Positions 20,645-33,200 of a DNA stretch of 64,000 bases are shown here, in pieces. The stretch spans positions 1,364,001 through 1,428,000 of the forward strand of contig OZ025783.1 in assembly GCA_964019425.1 (NCBI GenBank), read 5' to 3'. Made by a program: the position numbers and the translations under genes. Numbering within the stretch: the stretch's first letter is position 1; every line of letters begins with the position of its first letter. The notes beneath the pieces are model-generated. The model saw nothing but the letters and a program-made list of their open reading frames with translations. It was not told the origin of the DNA and searched no databases. This DNA is from Flectonema sp. DT1601. Lineage: Eukaryota; Euglenozoa; Diplonemea; Diplonemida; Diplonemidae.

Positions 20645-22123
20645 ATGGCGCCACTCGCTGAAAACGGTGATATCACATCCCCAGAGAACTGGGCTGCGTA
20701 CTTGGCTGCTTCCGTAGCATCTGATGGAATGACAGGAATAGTACCAGCTGTTCAACAGCCACAAGAGGATGCTTCACAAACTGTATCTGTGTCATCTGGA
20801 TCTTCAGCGATGGACAAGTACGAAAATGATGCATTGAGAGAGGAAAACAGAAAACTTGCGGAGGAGCTTCGTCAGCTGAGATCCCAAGTGAGTCGTTCTC
20901 CAGTAAACTCAAACAGTCAGCCAACAACACCAACTACTCCAACTTTAGTAGCGACTGCTACTTCAGAATCACAGGAATCAATTCGAACAACTGAAGTCAC
21001 TCCAATCGCTCCATTTGAAGTACCTGCAGTTGTACCTGTCCCACAAGTATTACCGTCACCTTGGGTTTTCGGAAATGAAACAATGGCCAAACCTGATGCC
21101 ATTGCTGATGCAGTTTGGAACGCCTTCATCACCAACTGCACAATCCGCTGTCTAAGACCTAGTCAGATACCATTTCTTGATAATCAATCATTATTATCAC
21201 TTGGTATTAATAGTCTTGAGGGTTGTATCGCTCTTAGAGAATCTCAGGTTATGCAACAGATGCAGATGCCATCACTCGCTGAACAGCAACTTCAGCAACA
21301 GTTGATGGCTCCTCTTGTAGCTGCAGCAGAGCCTGTGTTCTTCGCTGGAGAATTATCTCAGGTTGTTTTACTTGAAGATCCTGGTAAGGGAGAATGGGTG
21401 AATGTTCTCATCACAGCTGTTGATAACATAACGAGGACTTGTGATATCCTTGTTCTTCCTACTCCTGGTGCTGGATCTAGATTCGCAAGACAAAACAGAA
21501 AAGGGATTAGTATGAAATATTTAAGGAAGTTGTTTATTCCTCAACAGATGCCTCAATCAACAATGATACAGCCAACATTAGTAGCCCCAACTGCTACAGC
21601 AACAGGGTTACTACCACCAGTCGTACCTGTTGCATCTGGTGTCCCTATCTCCAGGAAGGTGATGCTGAGATTTCGCTACGGACGTGTAGGAACCTGTGAG
21701 TGCTCTCTCGGGCTGGCAATCGGAACCCACGTCATAGTAGCCATGGGAAGAGAAGGTCGTCACCAAGATCTTGGAGTAATTATTAAATTTATGGGTTCTG
21801 GAGGTGACGGACGTCGCGTCGTTCGCGCTGCTACCCCAACTGAAATTGCCAGCTGGAACAACCTCTCAGCTTCTGATGCTGAGGCTAAGGATTACATGAC
21901 TGACTTAGTGGAGAAAAATGATGTCCCGATTGTTATCGATGCCGCTGAATGGCAATTTGAAATGAAGACTTTAACATTTCACTACACTAGTTTGGTCCCA
22001 CACCCAGACTTCAGAAAGGTGTTGACTACCGCCTACCGTAAGTTCCACTGCAGGATTTGGATGAACAACTGCAAGCCTTCTGAAGGCAAACCAGGTGAGC
22101 TTCTGAACGTTTCTGTAGAGTAG
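20645..22123 (+). CDS. PSP1 C-terminal domain protein with SAM-like and Tudor-like regions
   Basis: A single exon encodes 492 aa. Residues 55-85 form a coiled coil, 90-145 is Thr/Pro-rich, 150-200 resembles a SAM-type helical domain (VWNAF...LLSLGINSLEGC), and 230-297 is a small beta-rich segment. Residues 335-482 match the PSP1 C-terminal conserved region, with RFRYGRVGTCECSLGL, the HVIV...DLGVI strands, and the final PHPDFRKVLTTAYRKFHCRIWM block. In kinetoplastids, PSP1-domain proteins include the cycling-sequence RNA-binding factors that act on mRNA stability, so a post-transcriptional role fits. That role is inferred from the domain. The upstream acceptor is at 20623; stop TAG. Confidence 0.82.
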   Translation: MAPLAENGDITSPENWAAYLAASVASDGMTGIVPAVQQPQEDASQTVSVSSGSSAMDKYENDALREENRKLAEELRQLRSQVSRSPVNSNSQPTTPTTPTLVATATSESQESIRTTEVTPIAPFEVPAVVPVPQVLPSPWVFGNETMAKPDAIADAVWNAFITNCTIRCLRPSQIPFLDNQSLLSLGINSLEGCIALRESQVMQQMQMPSLAEQQLQQQLMAPLVAAAEPVFFAGELSQVVLLEDPGKGEWVNVLITAVDNITRTCDILVLPTPGAGSRFARQNRKGISMKYLRKLFIPQQMPQSTMIQPTLVAPTATATGLLPPVVPVASGVPISRKVMLRFRYGRVGTCECSLGLAIGTHVIVAMGREGRHQDLGVIIKFMGSGGDGRRVVRAATPTEIASWNNLSASDAEAKDYMTDLVEKNDVPIVIDAAEWQFEMKTLTFHYTSLVPHPDFRKVLTTAYRKFHCRIWMNNCKPSEGKPGELLNVSVE

Positions 22124-22772
22124 AAGTATATTGCCGAGTTAAATCTTGTTGTGCACACAGGTCTATGTCATCCCCTCTTGACTCAGACCTGAAGCAAAGC
22201 CATGAAACTTGTTATTTCTTACCCAGATAAGGAGAATTCTTTGATCTTCGAACTAAAGGGTAAAAAAAAAATAATTTCGCAATTTACCAATCTCACTGTT
22301 CGGTATTCCATGGTTGCAATCATTAGGAAAAAAAAAAAAATAAACGACTATAAAAAAAAAAAAAATTACTTACTTCTTTATGCCGTACCTGTACCCATTG
22401 CTATTCGAATAAACGATGAAAAGGAAAAAAAAATAAGAAAAAAAATAAGAATCGAAGAAGAATATATATTATGCCGAAGGAACTGTTTTAAAAAAAAAAA
22501 AAAAAAAAACTGGAAGCCGAAGAAAAAAAGAAAAAAAAGAAAAAAAAAAAAAAAAAAGAATTTTTATAGTTTGTGTCCTTGATTATTTTCCCTTCCTCAC
22601 CTTATTTTCTTTTTCTTTTCGACAACAATCCTGTATATTTATACTGACATTATTTTTGTTATGTACAAGTGCTATACAATATCTGGCATTTTCTTCATTT
22701 TTGGCTACTATTCCAAAACGAAGCTGAACCAATTCTTATGCTTTTTTAGTTTAACCTTGTTAAGGATAACTA

Positions 22773-25700
22773 TTTCTACATTGTCAAATTATCACTCCCC
22801 TTTTTTTCGTCTACAAACTCAAACATTCAACCCCTTATTTTTTCTTTTTTTTTAGTTTTCGAATTTTTTTTTTTCACTCCTCGTTCTCTGTTTTTTTTTT
22901 TTTTTTTTGTTGTTGTTTTTTTTCTGTTTTCGTAAAGGAAAAAAAAAAAAAAAAAAAATATCTTCCGTTGCGGTGGTAATTCCACGCTTGCACGGCTTAA
23001 CATCCTCTCTTTTCTAAATTTTCATCCGGTTTCTCATTACCGGCCCCCCTTTATGTAGCTGTTTATCATTATTTTCTAAATCTGAAAAAAAAAAACAAAA
23101 AAAAAAAAAATACCAGATTAGAAAATTTAAGGGTTCGAAACTTCACAACAGGATTTCTTGTTGGAAGTTGAACACAAAAATATTTCATTGCAGATTATTA
23201 GTTTCCTGCAGATAAATATAAGAATAAGATAAAAGTGAGAGAGTTTACCATTCAGGAGATTGTTAGCTCAGATGATAAAACGTAATTCAGATAAAAAGAG
23301 GATTTCTTTTTAATTCCTCGACTTCCAATACCCTATCTCAATCCCTGCTTTTTTTTATTTTAATTTTCCCCCCTTATTCTTTTTTTTTCTTCTTTCCTTG
23401 TTTTTTTATTTTTGGAAACAAGAAGAAAAAAAAAAAGGGAAAGAAAAAAAAAACCAAAGAAAAAAGGAGAAAATTTAAAAAAAAAAAAAAGAAACGAAAA
23501 AGAGGGAACATAATTATTATTTTTTTTTTTTTTTTTTAGTATATAATATCCTTCGCAGTCCTGTAGCCTGCAGAACAAACAAAAAAGTACCAATATGTGT
23601 TTTTCCGACACGAAAAAAAAAAAAAAAAAAAAGCAAAAAAAAAAAAAAAAAGAACTCTTCGTGTACCCTAAGGGAATAAAAGCATTATTATTAATCCTGG
23701 CATCAGCCAGCTCTTTTCTCTTTAACGAGAAATCCTGATATGTTTTGCATTTCTTTCCGCTTCTTAATAAATCTCCAATTTAAAAAAAACATATTATTAT
23801 TATTGTTGAGATCACATAGGGAACCCTTTTGTACGATGTAAATCAGTCTTCTGAGTGCTAGTAAGAGACTTGCTGTAATACTACACGCGTCTCTCCATCT
23901 GTTTCGTCACAGTCTGTGGATCTAGTCACCCGTTTTGTTTGTTGCTCTTTTTTCTCTTATCTTCTAAAAAAAAAAAAAAAAAAAAAATAAGGCAAATTGT
24001 CTTCCGGTGTCCTCTGCACTTAACGTTATTCTTTCTTTTTTTGTTTTCATTCTTTTCTTGCTACGGTTCCAGATTCCGTGATGAGCCTTGTTAAACAAGT
24101 ATCTATTGGAAAATGGTAACTAGCTTTTATTCTTTTTGTTGTGCACATAAAATTGCGCAAACGAGTCCCGTGCAGAAATTCTGCTGAGGTGATCAACGCG
24201 GTTTGACGTGATACTTTGTGATAGTAGTATGCTTAGTCTTGCTCAATCGCTTGTATCTTTTGGGTCAACTTTTCTTTTTTTCTTTTTACTGGCAAACGTT
24301 TTTTTTGGTATGTAGTTGTGTGTTGTGCCAAAACTGCTTATTTAACGAGCGCCCTTCAGTAGCCGAGTAACCTGATTTCGCGCAGATAAAAAAAACATGA
24401 AAAATCCATTCGGAAAATTCCGCTTGCCAGTGCAAGCAAACTATGTGTTCGTGGTCGCAGTTTTGCTTTTTTTTTTCCTCTTTTTTTTTCCCGTTTGTTT
24501 CCTTCTCCCGAGTCCCTGATAAATATAAAAAAAATATTAGTTTCAAGGTACTTGGTCACATTGTGACACTCAAAAGTATGGGCATTCCGTGTAGAAACTC
24601 TGCACTGGTTATCCATACCTGCTTGTGAACCGCCGAGAGAATCTATCCTCAAAAATGATAGATGACCCTTTTGTGAAATTCCAGCAGTTTTGCCATCTAT
24701 CTTGTGTTTGTGAGTGTTTTCTTTTTTGCCAAACTTTTTATCTGTGTTGGGGGGTATTAAAAAGTTGTTCTGGGCACATGTGACATTACTGTCATCTTTC
24801 CCATGTGGGGGAGTTAGCTAGTGTTGTCGATTGATGGGTACTGTCTTAACTGAAATCCTGCTGTCCTTGAAACGTCTGAAACGAGGGATCTCTCAAGTTT
24901 CAAGTCCTTTTGTTATATTTTATTTGTTTTCGCTCTCTCCGTGGCTTTTTTTTTAAAAAAAAAATTTTTTTTTTTTGGAAAAAAAAAAAAAAAAAAAAAA
25001 AAAGAGGGAAGAAAAAAAAAACGGAAATGAACGTCCAACGTGCTTTCTTTCTTCGGTTCAGAGCCAGTGATTCTGATACCGCATTCAAGGATGGTAACGT
25101 GCCTTCCTTGAGACTGACTACGGCTTTAATTGCCATTGATCTTAACGAGCCGGCGCTGTGCGTGCGATTTCTTTCCTTCTCATTTTTAGTTACTAAAAAT
25201 AAACTTATAATTACAAGAAAAATTTGGTGCTTCTTGCCCTAATTTTCTTTTGATTTTTTAATTAATGTTTATTGACGATTGTACTTCGAAAAGAAGGAAT
25301 CGAAAAAATCTTCTCCCCTCTTGGTTTGCTTTTTTTTTTTGAATATACTCAAACATTCAACCCCCCGCATGATAGATCTTTTTGTATCTTATTAAATCCC
25401 CCCCGTTGTTCTGCATAGCCTAAACACTAGAAATCTAATCTAGCGGCGAGCATCTTGCGAACAGATGTTTATCTTTTTTTTTGGAATTATCCAAACAAAT
25501 AGGAATATTCGAGGAAGAGTTCAGCCTTCTCCCCGCAAGAAAAAAAAAAAAAAAAAAAAAAACCTTCCCTCCCAATGAGATTCCTTAAATAATATCCTTT
25601 CGTTTTTTTTTTTTTTTTTTTTTTAAATTTCTTTATAAGTTTCCTCCTCCTTACAGAGGAATATCTTCGCTATGCCGTCTTACAGGAAGCAAGTTATAAT

Positions 25701-26240
25701 TTTGGTGACAAAAACAGCAGTAATAAATTATTTTGTTCTTCTTGAAACGGTACGTGAACGGCAGGACCCTTCAGTCCAGCGTCATGTTGAATTCTTAGAA
25801 GCCTATCAGTCGACTCCAGTGTGGCGCTTTTGTTTTTATTAGTCACTGATGTACCATTTTTTTTTTTTTTTTTTACAAGGCAGTTTTTTTTGAACTGCAG
25901 GACCCCACAGTCTAGCGTTCTAAGCAGCTTGCAAATATGTAGCAACCCGCATGTTTTTTTTTTTCTCCTTTTCTCCTTTTTTTTTTTCTTCCTCGTATCT
26001 AGACTGTGCTTAGTTGACCCGATGCGGGGTGTTACGGTTCAGTTGATGTTTGCGACCTCTGTTGTAGCCTTCTAACATTCCTTAGTGGTTCCATGATAGG
26101 TCAGGTGCAGGACCCTCAGTCTAGCACGCAAATAAAAATTGCCGTAGCTCCCGCCGTGGTATCAATTCAGTCGGATTTTAGCCACGCTGAATGCGTTTGG
26201 AAAAAAGAGTTTAAAAAAAAAAAAAGGGGAGGGGGGGGGG

Positions 26241-26271
<31 letters not shown>

Positions 26272-26333
26272 ACATCAACATCGTAGGATGATTGCTTCGT
26301 GTCTTTTCCCCTGTTTTCTACATTGTCAAATTA
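22773..26333 (+). repeat. Short dispersed repeat family ending in CCCC
   Basis: TTTCTACATTGTCAAATTA occurs exactly at 22773-22791 and 26315-26333. ACTCAAACATTCAACCCC occurs exactly at 22817-22834 and 25347-25364. Both are followed at once or within a few bases by a C run; related looser copies end CCCCGCATTGCTGAT or similar near 26390-26435. Origin unknown. Confidence 0.6.
25761..26125 (+). repeat. Three copies of GCAGGACCC..CAGTCTAGC module
   Basis: Copies begin at 25761, 25897 and 26107 and share GCAGGACCC followed by CAGTC(T/C)AGC with small spacing changes. CTAGACTGTG at 25999-26008 is the exact reverse complement of part of the second copy. Confidence 0.6.
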
Positions 26334-27916
26334 CCCCCCGTCATTACTGATCTAGCATCTTTCTAAGCTTCTCGGTTTAACCCCTATGAGTATATTCCTG
26401 TTTCTATAGTCAATTCGTCACCCCGCATTGCTGATTAATTCATTTCATAACATTGCTCCGTGTATCTAGATCATTTATTGCAAATTTTTTTGTATCCCGA
26501 AGTTGAAAGCTGTAGAAGTTATTTTCCTTGTTCTTATGGTGATTTTGTACCAAACAGTGCAAAATACTAAGGCAAGTTGGAGAAAAAAGTGAACGTAGAA
26601 ACGTCAAACTTCCGTTATTTATAACAGATCAAAAAACAGTTTTCTTTTGTAGCTATTGGCAATAGTAGTAGCCCGCAGCAGAATTTCTTCTTCTCTGTCT
26701 TTTTTCTCCCTTTTCGGATACATGTCCGCGTTTAGTAGGTATTATAAGAACAAAAAGAAATGTTGGCAGCACTCGTAAACCTCTTTTAGCTTTATCAGTT
26801 TAAGTCGGTTCACGGATTTGTGCACAAACAAAAACATCCAGTGTTATATTACTGTTTTTCTGTATACTTTACAAGTCAATTCTATCTTTTTTTTTTCCAG
26901 AAAAGCGTAGCGTGCTAGCCATAATACATAGATTTTGGTTTCCCATTTATTCTCTCTCTCTCTCTTGTTTTTTTTCTACTCACGTTTCTTTTCTTTCCTC
27001 GGCTTTCACACAAGTATCCAATTTGAGTTACCTAGTTACGCATTGTTCGTGGTTGGTAGATCCTTTTCCTGTCGCTGATTAGGTCTGCGTCTGCATTCAT
27101 TATGACTATAACAGAATTTAAAAAAAAAAAAAAAAAAAAGACGATTGTTTATTGCCTTCCCTTTTGCTCTTTCCTTCCAACATCCATCACCTTTTTTTGA
27201 CCATGTTAATTTTCCCGTAGTTATGGTCTTGTTGCTCTCGTCTAGTTTAATGCCGTAGAGTAGCTGCGGTATTCTTGTTCGCTCGAAAACAGTCTTTTTA
27301 AAAAGATTTCCTGTATTTCTTTTGTTTATTTATTTTTCCTTTTTTTCCAGAGACGAAACCCCCTCGTGGCGCTGCCTTGTTGTATCAGTCACAGGCAGCG
27401 TCCTCTTTTCTTATTTTGTTTTCCCCTCGAAAGCTATATATTTAAACGTTTTGCTGTTGTAGAAGGGGCCAACTACGCTCGTTCCTTTCATGTGTTTTGT
27501 TAATCTTTTTTTTCATTTTATTTCTTCGGCTTCCAACAGTTTTATTGCAACTTATTCTTCTACGGTGAGTTAGTTTCCTTTTGGTGTCTGTCTACTTACA
27601 GTACCAGTGGAAAAATCAGCTTTTGTTCGCTTAGCAGTCTTTGGCAAATCCATGCTGCTTACTGTGACTCAAAAAAAAAAAAAAAAATAGAAAGAAAGAA
27701 AGAAAGAAAGAAAAAAGAAAGAAAAAAGAGAAAAAAAAAGGTGAAATAAAAAATAAATAAAAAAAATCTTCGGCTTCCAATAATTCAAATTTTATCCTTA
27801 CCGGCGGCTTACTGCTCAAAAGTAGTGACAACATGATTTCTTCGATTCAGTATCATATTTAATCGACAATTTTCGGTTTTTAGTTTTGGGGTACTGGTTT
27901 GGCGACTTATGGCTCT

Positions 27917-27935
27917 GGTGATGAAGGTTAAACCT
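27917..27935. repeat. Perfect palindrome, 9-bp arms
   Basis: ATGAAGGTT, a single A, then AACCTTCAT. It sits in the gene desert; function unknown. Confidence 0.7.
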
Positions 27936-29750
27936 TCATTTCAACGTATTCTTTTTTGTGCAGTAGTGCTAGTTAGTTGATTGGTTATATCTTGAGGTTA
28001 GCTTCTACTTACATCCAACTTACCGGAATTCTTTTTTAAAAAAAAAAAAAAGTAAAAAATAAATAAAAAAGATGACATCGTGTGCAGTGATGATATACGA
28101 TAGTCTTTGCTCCCCCCAACGTTCATTTAGCTATGGCGTTTTCTTTTTCTTTTCTTTTCTTTTATTTTTATTTTATTATACGTAATTCAAGGGTTCACGC
28201 TTTGAACCAGTCACTTGTGGTAGGTAGCCTTGTGGTCAAGGCTCATACTAATCCAGTTATGGAGGTCACTTGTCGAAGTAGCCCTTGCATCTCCCTTTTC
28301 TGCCTCTCTCCTTGTTTCCATTTTTTTATTCCAGTACACCGCTAGCTGTCGTTGTGCCGATCCCGTTCCCTCCCTTCGTTATTTCGTTCACGTACGAATA
28401 TACTATGTTGTATTTTCCCCGCGTTTCTTTTCTTTTTTTTTTTCAAGCAGGGATTTATTTTCCTGTCCTTGTAGTTCTTTTGCCTCACAGCGAAAGATGC
28501 CAGCTAGTATTATGTCACAATTTATCTTTTTATCTTTTTTTTTTTTTTTTCCCCCGTTAACAGCCTCTAGCTGTCACCGCTGAAGGTTGGCAACAGGCTG
28601 GTGTCCTTCTCGTGCAGTCACGCTGCTTAAGACTATCATATTAATAACATTCATTCTTCTTCTTCGCATGTTGAAGTTTGGGTGTGACGTGTTCGTTGGG
28701 ATGTCTTGTCCTGAACTGCATTTTTTTTTAATCCAACTAAATACTTATTAACGCTTAAGACCTGGAAAGTATTTCCCAGTTACTTGTGATAAGGTGTGTT
28801 TTCATCCGTCCCCCTTTTTTTTATTCTCTTTTTTTTTTTTTTTTTTTTTTTTTGTTCTCTGGATCACGTTCCTTTACCTGGCCTGCTTTGCAAAGCATCG
28901 GAGATTTATGCTCTGGTGACACCCTGATGACAAAGTCTCTTCCATACAGGAAATTGCTGCATCCTTCCTGCTGGTTCTAATTATTATTATTTCTTTTTTT
29001 TTCTTCTCCCTCTCTATCTCTCTCTGCAAGCAAACCTTCCTGAATCCCTTCCCGTCCCAGTCAACGTAGCAAGATATAAAGTAGAAAATAATTTAGAATA
29101 AAAAAAAAAGAAACGTTTAAAAACTTATTTGCATGTCCCGCTGTTTCGTGTGCGGATTTTCCCTCCCTTTTGGCTAACTATTTTTGCATTAAAAAAAAAA
29201 AAAAGATATTATTATTTTAATCGAATATGGTACGATTAGAAAAAGGTATTAACTCGAAGACGAAAACGAAGCACTCTTTTTTTTTTGCTTTATGGTGTTG
29301 GTCCTTCCCACTCCCTAAAACTCTTTTCCTACCTGTTCTGACGTAAGCCAAAGATCAGGAGCAGGCATTTTCTGTGGTGAAGAAATTCAAAAAAAAAAAA
29401 AAAAAAAAAAAGGCGGTAGGAAAAAAGTAATTGTTATTGTTAGGTGCGTACTTTGGTTGCCAAGTTAGTGAGGTTATTTTGTTGCCCCGTATCTTTCCTT
29501 GCTTAGCAGAATCACCGATGGTGATATCACATTATCCTGCTGTACGCGGAAACAAGAAAAAAAAAAGAGGGAAAAAAAGCCATTTGGCTTTGTTTTATTT
29601 TTTTATTCTATTTCTTTTTTTTTTTTTTTTCCCCTTTCCTCTCTCTGTTTTATTTATTTATTATTATTTTTTTTTGTACCCCCCATGCTATATTACACGT
29701 AAAAAAACTGCAAACAAAAAGGCAGAAAAAAAACGACTTAAATGTTTCAC

Positions 29751-30265
29751 TTCAGCGCCCAGCTTAAGACTTGATATTCGGTCCTGGTTCTTTATCACTT
29801 TTAGATTAAGGGCTTGCTAACCTGAAGATTTTGGCAACTCCACCTTACCTACATAACGGGAAATCAGCACCTGGGATGCGCGTGTTAGTGGCCTGTATTT
29901 TAGTGCAGGAAACGATTATACACTTCAAAAACAGATTATCTAATGATCTCAGACAGCTGAATCAAAAGATGCCTGTGAAGTTTCGGAAACCCACTTTGCA
30001 CTGCTTCTCGTGTTTTGATGAAGGAGAGCTGCTTCAGCGCCCAGTTGCGATTTTGGTTCGAATAGAGCCAGTCGTGGCTAACCTGAAGTACTTTAGGCTT
30101 AAACATCTTGGTGGAAAATTGCCTCAGATGTGTATTTGTTTTGGTTTTATATTATCGGCATAAAAAAAAAGAAGTGTTCCACGAAAAAAAAAAAAAAAGA
30201 AATTCTCAGCGCCCAGCTGCTATTGTGGTTTGTTGTCGTCGAACCTGCAGTCAGCTAACCTGAAG
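29751..30265 (+). repeat. Three copies of CAGCGCCCAG ... GCTAACCTGAAG module
   Basis: Modules lie at 29751-29827, 30033-30088 and 30206-30265. Each opens with CAGCGCCCAG and closes with GCTAACCTGAAG, with 32-52 variable bases between. The last two also share TGC.ATT.TGGTT just after the opening block. In the first two, CTTCAG at the start can pair with CTGAAG at the end. The pattern suggests a small structured RNA or a decayed tandem repeat. Confidence 0.65.
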
Positions 30266-33200
30266 TTTCTCAAAGAAAAAAGAAAAAAAGTAAAAATATA
30301 AAAAACAAAAAACAAAAAAAACAAAAACGATTTGATCATCAATTCACTGAGATATAATTTCTGGTGTGCATTACCAACATTTCGCTGGTCCCTAAATTGT
30401 GTTGACCTGTAGCTTCGCGTTGATGTGCAATTCAAGAAGCTCTATCAAAAAAGAGCCTGCATCGATATCTTAAGGCAATAGATATTTCCATGTTTGCCAC
30501 GAGGCTGTGATCTGTTTTTCTATTTTTATACCAACTCTCCATCCCCCTCGCAGTCTTCTAAGGCGTCGCGGTGAAAATTAAGTGTTTAACCTGTTAGTTG
30601 TTACCACTTATTTTCGGTTCCCTTTTTTTTGTCCGAGACCTTTTTTTTTTTTTTAATGTGACGTGTTTTCAAGTAACATGCCTAGCTTTCTTTATTTTAT
30701 TTTATTTTTTTTCGTTGTTATCTTTGGAATTGGTTTGAAAAGCTTACTTGCACTAAAAATACAAGCAGCATATATTGCCCTTGAGATAAATTCTGATAAA
30801 CGCTGCAATGACAGCTTGAGTTCAATTCTGCTACTAGCATGCTGTTAAAAAAAAAAAAAAGATGAATAAAAAAAAATTAAATAAATAAGTAATAAAAAAA
30901 TAGAAAACAGCAGTACAAGGCACTTGCTATGAAAGGGGAAAGAAAACAAAAGAAAAATAAATAAATAAAAACACCGTTTTATATGGTAACGCTCTAAAAG
31001 CGGAACTTCCTTTCGCTAAGGTAGCACCGCACACAGAATTCTATATATCAGTTTTTTTCCTAATCCCCGTGCAAAGGTGGAGGATAACAAGTGAATAAAA
31101 GCCGCCGTTTCTTCAAGGGAACCGATGCGAAGACTGCTAATTCTTTGTTTTGTTCTGTTTGTGTCTTTTGCACATGAGTTTATTATTTTTGTTTAATTTT
31201 TTTTTTTTTTTTTTTTGAATTTTTTAAAATTTTTTTTCTTGTTATCACTGAGTACCAATTTGACAAGCGGACTGCGTGATGTTATTTTCTTGTACTCTTT
31301 ATTTTTCGTTAAATGGTTTTTTTTTTTTTTAAAACGGGGTGTAAGAGATGACTAAACTAATTATTGGGGCATGGTACGTGGCGATGATTACGCGCCGCTT
31401 CAAATATCAACATGCAAAAAAAAAAAAAAAAAAAAAAAAAAAATGAGAACATTTCTAGTTATTAAATAATACGCTTTGACGAGGCAACCCGAGACACCTG
31501 TTTCTTCTGATTAAGTCAGTCACAGTGGCATGTCATGGAATTTCGCTTCGGTCGGTGTACTTATTACTTGCACGTTTTCGTGCTTTTTTCCCCTTTTTTT
31601 CCCCCAAAAACCCTTATTGCTCTGTAATGAGCATTTTTATTTTATTTTGTGTCAAAACATAACCTCACTCGCAAATACGGGAAAATAAGCACCGATTATT
31701 TATTATTATTATTTTTATTATTTTTTTTTAAAATCCCCCTCTTCCCCCTTTTCTGCGATGAATAAAATAAGCAGCCATAAGATAGTAGTAACATCGGTCT
31801 TTGTTATACAGATAAAATACGATTTATCTTATCATAGTATTATTGCTTACTCCACGGGGGACAAAACCAAAAAAAAAAAAAACGTTCTTTTTCTACCCCA
31901 ACGTAGGGGGGTGAGTGTACCGCTTAGTAGCTTGCAGTATTGTTTTTTATACCTCCCTTGGTTGGTACAATAAATTTAGAAGTAGGGGAAGATATATATA
32001 CGAATGGAGATTTGTTTGTGTAAAAAAGCTATTAGATAAGACTAGCTTTTGCACCAGCGTGACGTATACTGCAACCAATCAACATAAAAAAAGAAATAAA
32101 AATATAAAGTTCAACTTACTGAGGTGCATCCTGTGGCGAGAAGGGGGAAAAAAAAAAAAAAAAACGACAAAACATTATATAAAATCAATGTCTAAGATAT
32201 ATTCGTGGGCAGATTTTTTTATAGCGTTGGATTCCAAACGACATCGTAAAAATAAAAATTTAAAAATATGTTGTGCTTACCTTTAACGAGTATTTTGTGT
32301 GACACCCGCGTTGCGACGGCACAACGTGCGAGTGTTTGTTTCCCCTCATTTATTTTCCCTTTTTCTTAAGCTCTCTTCGCAGTGGGTATGCCACAAGTTT
32401 TTAAAAAGGTGGCTTTAAAAAAGAAAAAAAAAAAAAGACTAATTGAGTGCATAGTCCTACTGGGGACGTCGTAGCCGATTAGTTCTCTTTGCATTTTCTA
32501 TTATTTATAGAAAGCAGCTTGCGATTTTATTGGGAGATGGATATCCGGTTTGCTCTTATAGCTTCTTTTTTTTTTAAAATTCTTTTTTTTTTTTTTCTCT
32601 TTCCTTCTTCACACGGTGTAATTCTTACCTTCCCCATTCTCTCTCCTTAGCAGATATAGTACATGTTTTTTTTTTTTTTTTTTTTCATTTCCTTATTTGT
32701 GCATATATTACTACCAAGTAAGCCCACTGCCTGCTTTGTGCATGTAGTGGGTCTGGGTAGTTACCTCTGGTCAATTTACGTCTCTTCTCGCCTGTGAGAA
32801 TCTCACGGTGAAGTGATGGTAACCCGTGAGCTTCTCCAGAAGTTTGACTTCCCTGACTTAGATAAATAAATAAATTAATAGGCTTGCATCTACACTCTAT
32901 AATTGATGCCAGGGGGTCATGCAAATGAAATTAATTTGGAATGATGCTGTTTTAGGCATCGCTGGTTTATATTCACTATGCAGTAATCTGTATTTTTACA
33001 AAAAAAACTGTTATTTTTTCTACATTTCCGGTGACCAGTTGCGCTCGGAAAACTTTGTCCTCTTTCTTTTCTTTTTTTTCTGTGAGATTTTAGTTTCGGG
33101 CACCAACAAGTAAGTAGGGCACGTTGCATACCTCACCCATAAAATTAAATTATTATCCAATCTGAAGCTAACAATTTAATTTTGATGTTGTTTTAGTTGT

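Noticed and set aside
23255-23330. tRNA-like TTAGCTCAGATGATAAAACG
   Set aside because: It resembles a D-arm but the D stem does not pair and no T-loop or acceptor stem follows.
25435-25460. TAGCGGCGAGC, a word found in bacterial LSU rRNA
   Set aside because: An isolated 11-base match with no neighbouring rRNA sequence; eukaryotic cytosolic LSU differs here.
29431-30163. Plus-strand frames of 110-129 aa in the gene desert
   Set aside because: Driven by T and A runs or starting at non-ATG codons, and one runs through the repeat modules; no protein features.
31010-31035. GCTAAGGTAGCA, as in some mitochondrial LSU rRNAs
   Set aside because: Isolated 12-base match; flanks do not align.
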